DNA of 64,000 nucleotides, from positions 4,609,265-4,673,264 of the forward strand of contig CM048840.1 in assembly GCA_026545765.1 (NCBI GenBank). The letters run 5' to 3'. Below are positions 35,963 through 44,924 of the stretch, one piece after another. A model generated the notes under the pieces. That model saw only the letters and a program-made list of their open reading frames with translations, made no database searches and was not told the DNA's origin. The number at the start of each line of letters is the position of its first letter. Within the stretch, counting starts at the first letter, position 1. A program made the translations under genes and the position numbers. The stretch comes from Plantago major (Eukaryota; Streptophyta; Magnoliopsida; Lamiales; Plantaginaceae).

Positions 35963-36966
35963 ACATAGAACCTTGTCTGTTAAATCTTATACTAACCCCT
36001 CCATCTGGGTGGTCTACTATATTTTCTATTTCAGTATTTTCTATTGGTTGGGATCTTGGTATTGTTCCAGAAGGAAGCAACCAAGTTTCAGGAAGATTAA
36101 CATTTTTCCATTCTATAGTCTTAGGGATTATAAGATTAGACTTTGACTTATTAATTTCCCAAAAGATAGTTTGTCCAGAAGGTTTTTCATAATGTACTGC
36201 CTTGACATTTAACCCCGTATTCATAACTTTGTAATGTATTCTATAAAATATTTCATATATATGAGAACCATGCTTCATTTTGTAATTATGAGTTTTTACA
36301 TTTAAAGTAAGAATGTCTAAAATATGTGGGTCAGTCAGGGATATGGTAAAATTTGGATAACAATTAAAATAAATTGGTCCATTACAAAGACTTGTTTCAA
36401 TTAATCCTAAAAGGGAATCTTGAAAATCAAAATGTCTAGCATCTCTAAGTGCAACAAAAATGCTAGTATCTAATCCTTCTCTTGTTAAAGGTTTAATAGC
36501 AATTTGTACAAGACCTATATGTAAGAATTTGTATCCACTGGCTATATGCTTTCTAATTGACTTTTTAGTGAATAAATGTAAAGTTTGTTGATCACTTACT
36601 AAAGGAAGAACTTGTTCTTCTGTCTTTATAGTATAAGCTGATCTGAAGTCTAATATGCTTTGTTTATATATTGTACTTTTATCTACGTTTGGTGGTTTCC
36701 AATTGAACAAATCTTTATCTTCCCAAGTATTTTCAATAGTAGATACTACATTTTCATTAGTATCTGGTACAGATGATGAGGCGTGCCATATTGTTCCCAA
36801 AAGCTTATTCATTAATCTTCGCTTGATTTCGTAAAAGCTAATTCGCCTTTACACACCTATCCAAGGAATTAAATGCGTGTCTACCAGAATTAAAACTTAC
36901 TACAAAATCAAGTTTGTTTAATTAACTAATACTCTCCCCGGGGACTTTATGGCTCTGATACCATTT
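35963..36966 (-). mobile_element. Endogenous caulimovirid fragment, inverted right copy
   Basis: Reverse-oriented near-duplicate of 33623-34638, differing by scattered substitutions and short gaps. It includes its own primer site (36963-36951, minus) and the first ~280 codons of the movement-protein region (start at 36812). In the first codons it lacks one base and then two more relative to the left copy, a net loss of three that keeps frame. It ends abruptly after the movement-protein core. Confidence 0.75.
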
Positions 36967-37056
36967 ATAACTACCCATAAAATGGGTAAGATTAGTTGAC
37001 CAGGACATAGAACAACATTGGAAACATCTAAATATTTTCTTAAAAGTCATAAAAGA

Positions 37057-37064
<8 letters not shown>

Positions 37065-37144
<80 letters not shown>
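37065..37144. repeat. (AT)n microsatellite
   Basis: Eighty bases of pure AT on the outer side of the right pararetrovirus copy, separated from its primer site by ~100 bp of leader-like sequence. Confidence 0.95.
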
Positions 37145-37147
<3 letters not shown>

Positions 37148-37289
37148 GCTAATCAAAATAATCGTATATTTTAGTTTGTCCAGAATATTTGATGCTGAAC
37201 TATTTAAAATGAGTATCTTTTTGAATGCTTGATGCTACGTTAATTATTTATAATGAGTCATTTTTAATTTTTAAAATTTTATTATTTCA

Positions 37290-38835
37290 TTTTATCTTAA
37301 TCAATAAATTTATATTTTATTTTAATGAATAAAATAATTTATTTAATTAATAACAGTATTCAAAATTGGTATCTATAGATTCGTCCTGTCACGATGAATT
37401 CAAATATATGTTAAAAATATTTTTTGAACTTTTGTAGATAAAGTTATATAAGATAAATATTTTATTTTAGTGAATGAAATAATTTATTTAATTAATAATA
37501 ATAATAGTAATAATAATCATCTATTAGAAAACACTATTCATGACCTTTCCGCATTTTCAGCAACCATAAGAAATAAAATTTTATCACCAATTAATAACAT
37601 TGCTCACATGATCTCAGCAACAACACTACTACGTTACCCTATTCAGACTCTACTTAACCGTAAAATTAAAATTTCATGTAGGATGGATGAAATTTGAATG
37701 AATCTGGTGGGTTTAATTAACTCATTAACTTTATATATTATATTATATTATATAATATTATATTATATTATATAATATTATATTATATTATATTATATTA
37801 TATTATATTATATTATATTATATTATATTATATTATATTATATTATATTATATTATATTATATTATATTATATTATATTATATTATATTATATTATATAA
37901 GAACACCCAACTGATAATCTAAGTGCTAAAACATTAGCCTTAGTTTCTCACGTTTAACCTGGCAAAACTTTATGCAACAAAATTCTTCCCCCTACCTTGA
38001 ATCTGCTGAACCGTAGAATCAAAATGTATAATTGAAGATATAAATATCTATTATATATTAATTGAAAATATAAATATCTCTTAATATAAACATAAACATT
38101 TTTCGGAGTTTTGTAGATAAATTTATATGAGACTTAATAAAACTATATATACAGCCAACATACAAAAAATAAACAGTGAAATATATATACTGGTTGAAAA
38201 TGCAACTAATTCCACAAAATTCCACATAAGATTGAACTAATTTAATAAATGCTCTATTTTTTAAATTTAATTATTTCATTTTATCTTATTTAATAAATTT
38301 ATATTTTATTTTAATAAATAATATAATTTATTTAATGAATAATAGTATTCAAGATTAGTGTCTATGGATTCGTCTTGTCACGGGAAATTCAAATATATGT
38401 TCAATATATTTTTCTGATTTTTGTAGATAAAGTTATATGAGATTTAATAAAAATTATATATGCAACCAACATACCAAAAATAAACTGTAAAATATGTATA
38501 TATCGGTTAAAAATGCAACTAATTCCATGTAGGAATGAATTAATTTAATAAATACTCTATTTTTAAAATTTCAGTATTTCATTTTATCTTATTTAATAAA
38601 TTTATATTTGATTTTAATAGATAAAATAATTTATTTAATTAATAATAGTATTCAAGATTGGTGTCTATGGATTCGTCTTGTCACGACGAATTCAAATATA
38701 TGTTCCATATATTTTTCGGATTTTTTTTGATAAAGTTATATGAGATTTAATAAAAATTATATATGCAGTTAACATACCAAAAATAAAATTGCAATATATA
38801 CTGACTAAAATGTAACTAATTCCACAAAATTCCAC
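37290..38835 (+). repeat. AT-rich ~303-bp tandem repeat family
   Basis: Units carry ATTTCATTTTATCTTA, a run ending in ATAATAGTATTCAAGATTGG, then GTCTATGGATTCGTCTTGTC, CACGACGAATTCAAATATAT, a GTAGATAAAGTTATATGAG block and AATGCAACTAATTCCA. Complete units lie at about 38221-38523 and 38524-38830; partial ones lie at 37290-37460 and 38085-38220. Inverted copies occur at 39070-39200 and 31430-31545. Non-coding. Confidence 0.6.
37730..37898. repeat. (TATTA)n pentanucleotide array
   Basis: About 165 bases of TATTA/ATTAT repeats with a few TATAA variants at the start. It interrupts the tandem repeat family. Confidence 0.9.
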
Positions 38836-38887
38836 GTAGGACTGAATGAATCTGGTGAGGTTTAGACTATTGTACTTTACATAATAT

Positions 38888-38937
38888 ATGGATGGATGGA
38901 TGGATGGATGAATGGATGGATGGATGAATGGATGGAT
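38888..38937. repeat. (GGAT)n tetranucleotide repeat
   Basis: Eleven to twelve GGAT units with two GAAT variants. Confidence 0.9.
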
Positions 38938-39069
38938 TATTTATATATTAAACTAAAAAATCAAATTGTTAAATGAGATCTATTGGTTGTGTAATTTTTA
39001 AATTTGGAAAATAAGTCATGGAACATTTTATTCTTGACAATGCAATGCACCTTATAACTTCCACTATTT

Positions 39070-39200
39070 ATATTTTTAGTATGTTCACTACATATATAGT
39101 TTTTATTAAATCCAATATAACTTTATCTGTAAAACTTCGAAAAATATTTTGAACATGTATTTGGATTCATCGCGACGAAACGAATCCATAGACACCAATT
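39070..39200 (-). repeat. Inverted copy of the ~303-bp repeat family
   Basis: Read in reverse it matches the 38650-38800 unit from ATTGGTGTCTATGGATTCGT to AACATACTAAAAATA. It forms an inverted pair around the GGAT array. Confidence 0.6.
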
Positions 39201-39509
39201 ATAAGATATAAATTGAAAAAAAAAAAGTGTTGAATATTAGAATAGCATAAAATAGAAAAAAGTGTTGAATATTTGAAATTATAGGAGAATACTAAAAGAA
39301 AAGTTAAAATAGAAAAAATTATTATAAAATTAAATAAAATTAGATAATCTTTGACTTTTTGGGTTTGTTGTAATTAGTTTCAAACTACATTATGAAATCA
39401 TCTGTAATTGTTTGAATTGTGATTACTAATCTAAACAAAGGACCATTTAGCAGGGGTCGATTTTGAAAAAAAACTGATATGGCTAAGTAAGAGATAATTT
39501 CAATTTAGG

Positions 39510-40080
39510 AACTCAATTCGAGGCGTAAACAAACTTTATGAATGAGATAATCCAAGCTTGGGAACTCAACTCGAAAAGTAAAATTCAACTTTATGAATGA
39601 GATAACTCAAACATGGGAACTCAATTCCAATGTCAAACAAACTATAAGAATGAGATAATTACAACTTGAAAACTCTATTCGGATAATAAACCACATTATA
39701 TGGGGAAAATACTGAAATGAAAGAATGATTCAAGCACAGGAACTTAATTCGAAAGTAAACTCAACTCAAAAAATGGGATTATTCTAGGGAAATCAATTCG
39801 TATGACAAATAAACTATAACAATGAGATAACAAAACTTGAAAACTTAGTTCGAATGGTAAGCTCAAATTTTAGAATTAGATTGTTCCTACATGGGAGCTC
39901 AACGTGAAAGCAAACAAAATTCTAAGAATGGGATCATTGCAATTTGAAAACTCAATTTGAAGTTAAAAGCAACTAAAACAAAAAGGGACAAATCCAACTT
40001 GAGAACTCTATTTGAATAGTAAACCACACTATATGAAAAAATTATTGGAAGAAATACATAAATTCCTCAGGAACTCAGTT
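39510..40080 (+). repeat. Degenerate ~53-bp minisatellite, about 11 units
   Basis: Units start with a form of AACTCAATTCGAA, followed by GTAAAC(A/T)AA, ACT(T)TA(T/A)GAATGAGAT and an ending such as ACTTGG(G/A). Unit length varies from about 48 to 70 bases. Similarity is visible by eye but low, so the array is old. No coding potential. Confidence 0.65.
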
Positions 40081-40459
40081 TTTTTAGGCCTTTGACCGTA
40101 ATGTTAGAGAGGTAATGAGAGGTGCAAGTGGGAGTCAATGAGAAACCATTTAGTAGATTAGTTGTCGTATTTATTGGACATTTAAAACATATATAACCAG
40201 TTATACTGAAGGGTAGCAAACACGATATCATGCCACATCTCCTTGATCATTTAAAAGACGTGAGTGAATTTCTCTAATATGTACTTATATTTGTTATTTT
40301 ACAATTATGGTGGATCCAAGGTCAAGGTTGAAATCATAAGGAAACTTATGGTTATTGCGTGTTGGAGGGGGGCTGAAGTCAATGCAACAAATGACGACGA
40401 GGTCCATATGAAATTGTTCGAAGAGATCCTTATGCATAGGACCCAATCACTGCAATGGT
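40081..40459. other. Intergenic DNA left of the Harbinger element
   Basis: An open frame (40264-40500) runs into the transposon end but has no recognised domain. Nothing else is supported. Confidence 0.4.
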
Positions 40460-40991
40460 TAAGACCACTCCCAATAGGTCGTCACGACGACCGTGAATAG
40501 TTGCGGTCGTGAGCGACAGCTGATTTAACGACCACTGCAGGAATAAAAACTGTCCAACAGGTCGTCGGACGACCGTGAATAGTGTTTTTTTAATATTTTT
40601 TTCGTATTTTTTTTTTAACTTGCTTAACATATTATAAGAGTGTTTAGAAGTTGAAATTACTCAAATTGGATTCTTAAAACTCGTTTTATAATTTATTGAG
40701 ATTGAAATCAGAATGAACAAAATGAGAACAAGACAGAATAAATCTACTTGAAGGATTGTTGTCTGCACATTATGAGGAAAGGTACCATTGGATACCTGAC
40801 TACACAGTATCAATCCTCATTCGAAGGATTGAATTTCAAGGTGAATATCAATTTCATCTGAATTTGAAGTCTCAATTCCAACATGAATTTTTGACTCGTT
40901 TCAGTATAAATAGACTACACTTATTCATCTAAACCTCACACCCAACAACTCAATATCAGATCAAATTTCCAACTCAAACACTCTTTGCAAG

Positions 40992-41570
40992 ATGTCTTCC
41001 AGTTTGTCGTGGAGGCCGGTGATCCCTGATGCACAAATATGGACTGAAGCCCAAGAGAATGTTGCTCGTACCTATCAAGACTTCCATTTATACGATGGAA
41101 AGATGACTAAGGAAAGTGCGGTATTCATGCTTCACAGTCTGTTGAAGTGTGCCCAGCTAGGGATGTGGTGTTATCCTCACAAGCATGAACAAGCCCTACT
41201 GGTGGTGCAGAATCAGCTTGCGGAGCAAGGTGCCAAATATACGTTGAAAGACATGAAGGCTGAGGTGGAGAAGCTCTATACAAGGTACTTTTGCTACAAC
41301 AGGATCCTCACTTGGCCTTGTAAACGGCGTGGTTGCATTAGCTTCAGTGGTGGTAGGAATCGAGTCGACTTGAAGGTTTGGGCAGAGATAATGGCCTATG
41401 ACTGTCACGCTAAGTGGTACTACGTGGTAGATGAACCACTCTTTGAACAACTAAAGGTGTTGTTTAAGAAATGTAAGTGTCAGGATCCGGTGACAGATGC
41501 AGCAAGATGCCCCCCACCCGTGTTCAGAGACATTCCAATACAAGGTGAGGGATTCTCCCGCAGGGGGTAA
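40992..41570 (+). CDS. PIF/Harbinger accessory protein (ORF1), Myb/SANT-like
   Basis: A 192-residue intact frame with a short leader and a clear ATG. In plant PIF elements the first ORF encodes a Myb/SANT-like protein that helps the transposase bind DNA. Here Trp-spaced helices are compatible with that fold (WTEAQENVARTYQDF, YTLKDMKAEVEKLYTRYF, VDLKVWAEIMAYDCHAKWYY). A Cys cluster occurs at CPCK-like positions (WPCKRRGC; KKCKCQ). Assignment rests on position in the element more than on a definite motif. It has no visible lesion, unlike the transposase. Confidence 0.6.
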   Translation: MSSSLSWRPVIPDAQIWTEAQENVARTYQDFHLYDGKMTKESAVFMLHSLLKCAQLGMWCYPHKHEQALLVVQNQLAEQGAKYTLKDMKAEVEKLYTRYFCYNRILTWPCKRRGCISFSGGRNRVDLKVWAEIMAYDCHAKWYYVVDEPLFEQLKVLFKKCKCQDPVTDAARCPPPVFRDIPIQGEGFSRRG

Positions 41571-41923
41571 TTGAGCAACATAATCACCCCTTATTGTCTG
41601 TTTGTCTTTCAATTAGTGTTTGCTGTTTGTACGTTTTATTAAATCCTTAGGTTTTATTTTATGTTGTATTTGTGCTATGTTGTAATGTCTAATTTCCAGT
41701 GAAATAAAAAGGGGTGCCTATTCGTATTATGAAGAACTTGCATATTCGTTGAAATCAACTCAAAAACAGCAATACATCAAACATTACATTGCAAACAAAG
41801 ACATGAAAGACAAAGAATGCAAACAACAATACAACAAACATTACAATGCAAATAATAGGAAACAAACCAACAACACACATGCATAAAAATGAAATAAACA
41901 ACAACACATTACAATGAAAAGAA
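41571..41923. other. Intergenic part of the Harbinger element
   Basis: A-rich DNA between the two convergent genes; it should hold both 3' ends. No other feature seen. Confidence 0.5.
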
Positions 41924-43262
41924 CTACTCATGGTTGAAAGACCAAACATGGTTCATGATGTCTTCTTGAAGCCTCAAATGGGTCTCCTTACTTTCTAGGC
42001 CAGTCCTTTTGCTCAAATAGCCATCCATTTGATTGATATAGGAATCCCTGCATGTGTAGGCATTAAGCTCATCGTTGTGGATGCCTAATTCTACAGCATC
42101 ATCATTGAATTTTGCTATCACGTCTTTGTAGTTGCGATATAAGTGCCGCTCATTCTCTACTATCATATTGTGCAAACAAATGCAACAATTCATGATCCTA
42201 ACAAGGTCTTCTCGGTTATGGGCCAATGTTGGATCCTTAATTACTTTGAAACGTGCTTGGAGAACTCCGAAAGCACGTTCGACATCTTTCCTGCACGCCT
42301 CTTGCCGCATTGCGAACTTGGCCTGTTTTGGATTGATAGGACCCTTAATTGACTTCACGAATGTTGCCCACATAGGATATATGCCGTCAGTTAGATAGTA
42401 CCCCATGTCGTATTGATTCCCATTCACTTCGAAGTTAACAGCAGGAGCTTTTCCCCTTAGTAATTCGTCGAATACCGATGACTGTTCCACAATGGTTCGA
42501 TCATTCAACTTCCCTGAAACACCAAAGAAAGCATGCCAAATTCAAGTATCTTGGGATGCAACCGCCTCCAAAACAAGTGTGGCTCTCTTGTTTTTTCCTT
42601 GGAACTGCCCTTTCCAACCCGACAGACAGTTCTTCCATTCCCAATGCATGCAATCGATACTTCCAAGCATGCCGGGAAAACCTCGACTAGTGTTCACCTC
42701 GACTAATTGACGTACATCCTCCGCATTGGCCCTCCTCATATATGTAGGACCAAAAACCGCAACAACACCATCACAAAAGGCCTTCAATGCCTCTTGACCA
42801 GTCGTTTGACTTGCACGAGTGTATTCGTCCACCATGTGCATACATACATATACAAGTTGGATGGCGGATGTGCATTTTTTTTGCAAATCCAACCTCTCCA
42901 GCATCCCGGACGTTGTTGAAAATATTGATCTAAAGCTTGCAAGCTCCGAGATCCGAACAACAACCATTTGCATCCTGAACGGACTCGACCGCCCCCTCCC
43001 CGTTGTCGAAAATAATCAACAAAATAATAGAACAACAAAACAACTCCTCTTCCGATCAATGTATTCACGCCATACCCACCTCCTCGTGGATTTTGTTGCT
43101 CGCAGTGGTTGATTATGTGAGGAGTGGCTTGAATAAGAAGTCCGTAGCACGGGTATAGTAATCGGTTTGTGCTTGAAGAGGAATCAACATATTGTGCAAA
43201 GGTAAACCATCATCATCGGAACTAGATGATGATAAGTTGATGTAGTGATTAATTGCAGACAT
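41924..43262 (-). pseudogene. PIF/Harbinger DDE transposase, disrupted
   Basis: HARBI1/ALP1-type nuclease. The catalytic triad is readable: first Asp in GSIDCMHWEWKNC, second in YYLTDGIYPMWATF, Glu in CRKDVERAFGVLQARF. Start is the ATG at 43262 (MSAINHYINLSSSS). Lesions: a TAA near 43103 followed by a shift into the frame containing NPRGGGYGVNTLIGRG; a further frame change near 42900 between DQYFQQRP and the LDLQKKCTSAI segment; and TGA at 42542-42544 where the family has Trp (…SQDT-stop-IWHAFFG). The last part (42508-41924) is open. This copy cannot make a full transposase. Confidence 0.82.
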
Positions 43263-43591
43263 GTTTGGATATGTGTTTGAGTTTAGAGACGTTTTGAGTT
43301 TAAGAAATGGAAGATGAGAGGAAATTGAGGTGTGGTGAAATGAGTTGTGAATGAGTTGTATTTATAGATCTCGAAAAAATATAGCCGTTGAGTATTTTCT
43401 ATTTAATATTACTTTATAAATTAATTTAAAAAAATAAAAAATTAAAAATTAAAAAAAAGGGTGGGGCCCACCCGGTCGTCGGCCGTCAATTCACTTAACG
43501 GCCAAAATCGACCTTAAGCGGTGCCTCACGTGGCCGTGTTGCTCCATTAGACACCGGCTGTTAGGCACTCCTCCCATTGGGAGTGGTCTAA

Positions 43592-44841
43592 GATCACATA
43601 TCCTTCGCCATTAGATCATGTTGGTGAAGTTTGATACTTCTTGAACATGCACAGTTTCAGCCCGACAAAAAACTACATTATTATGTTTTATTAATTTATT
43701 TTAATTTTTTACCTAAAATTACGCGCCCACCCTAATGCATTAAGTTCTCAATCGGGGTGGATGGAGTACATAGATAGTTTCAACTAGATAAGAATATTGG
43801 GTATCAACCCATTGGGTCCTTAACGGGATTAGTTCGGGTTGTTTTCGGCCCGTTTAAAAGCTTATATAACAGACTCATGAACATAAATAAATTTGAAAAT
43901 TGAGAATCTGAAAACGAGTTTATTTTACCTTATTTTCAAACGGGTCAGACGAGTTGATTTTAGCAAACACATATCCAATGATTTACCTGTTAATAATTAT
44001 CGTGTTCAGGTCGTATACATGCAAATGACCATAACCAACATGAATCAACCCTTTAGAGTTTCAAACGGGTTCGATTAAGTTGGACTTTACCCATTTAAAA
44101 GTTAAACCTGGGAAAATATAGAGTAATTCAGGAAATGATAATTCTCAAAAAAAAAAAAAAAAAAGGAAACGATAAGATTATTGAATCCCATTGGTTGCAC
44201 TGGAGATGTGCTTCTGTTTGAAATCAATGTCAAATAAGGAATACCATACACATTTAATTGACATTTTCACCAGATTACACGAACTTGCTACGGGCCATAA
44301 CCAACATTGTCTACAAGCAAAAATTTTTGCACCCTTTAAGGTAACTTAGGCTTCATTTGGTTTGAGGAAAAATGTAGAAAAGAAAAGGAATAGAGGAAAA
44401 TAAGATTTTTCAGGAAAATGTGTTAGGGAAAAATATCTTTCCTTATTTGGTTTTCTGCTGAGTTTGAATTACAAGTAATATATGAACTTTTTTTTTGCTT
44501 TGCAGTCGATTAAATTATATTATGAGCATGTATTGTTGTTAGTTTGAGTACTCTAATTATGCCGATTGAATTATCCTCTTCCTGGTATATTATTAAAAGG
44601 AAATTATTTCACAGACGCTACCTGCTAAGATTAAGATGTCTTCTATAATAAAGATTCACATAATAACACGCTTTCTCACGTTCTAGTCACACGAATACCC
44701 ATGTACATTAAAAAATTCAATCTAATGGAAAAGACAACCTGAAAAGCGTTTGAGGCAAATACACGAGTTCAGTTCCCCAAGAAAACCAAAAAAAGGAGAC
44801 AAAGGCGCGAGACAATCGCCTCTAAAACCCTACTCTTCTCC
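43592..44841. promoter_or_regulatory. Upstream region of TWINKLE
   Basis: About 1.25 kb without a gene. It includes sequence with recurrent AAACGGGT-like motifs (43780-44100) that looks repeat-derived and a poly-A run at about 44150-44170. The TWINKLE promoter should lie towards the right end; no TATA box was assigned. Confidence 0.4.
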
Positions 44842-44913
44842 ATGAATGAAATTAAACCACTCTTCCTCCTCTTCTTCTTCTTCTTCTTCTTCTTCTGCTT
44901 GTCAAAGGAGTAA
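44842..44913 (+). CDS. Upstream open reading frame in the TWINKLE leader
   Basis: A 23-codon frame from ATG 44842 to TAA 44911-44913 ends 11 bp before the TWINKLE start codon. Its centre is a TTC microsatellite and encodes a run of eight or more Phe. If transcribed it could reduce or tune translation of TWINKLE, and its length would vary with the repeat. Whether it lies in the transcript is not known. Confidence 0.4.
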   Translation: MNEIKPLFLLFFFFFFFFCLSKE

Positions 44914-44924
44914 CCAGACAAGCA

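Larger units (their letters stand above)
40463..43588. mobile_element. Complete PIF/Harbinger transposon (3,126 bp)
   Basis: The left end reads GACCACTCCCAATAGG and the right end, reversed, GACCACTCCCAATGGG. TAA flanks both ends (40460-40462 and 43589-43591), the 3-bp target duplication typical of this superfamily. It carries two genes in convergent orientation, as autonomous plant PIF elements do: an accessory ORF on plus and a DDE transposase on minus. Just inside the left end two direct repeats (about 40476-40501 and 40559-40584) share AGGTCGTC and ACGACCGTGAATAGT, and the right end has GGTCGTCGGCCGTCAATTCA. Confidence 0.88.

Noticed and set aside
33626..36966. LTR retrotransposon pair, judged by the tRNA-Met primer site
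   Set aside because: No LTRs flank the primer sites, and the first ORF looks like a 30K movement protein, which fits a pararetrovirus better.
39510..40080. CRISPR-like array
   Set aside because: Units are contiguous and diverged without constant repeat and unique spacers, and the DNA is eukaryotic.
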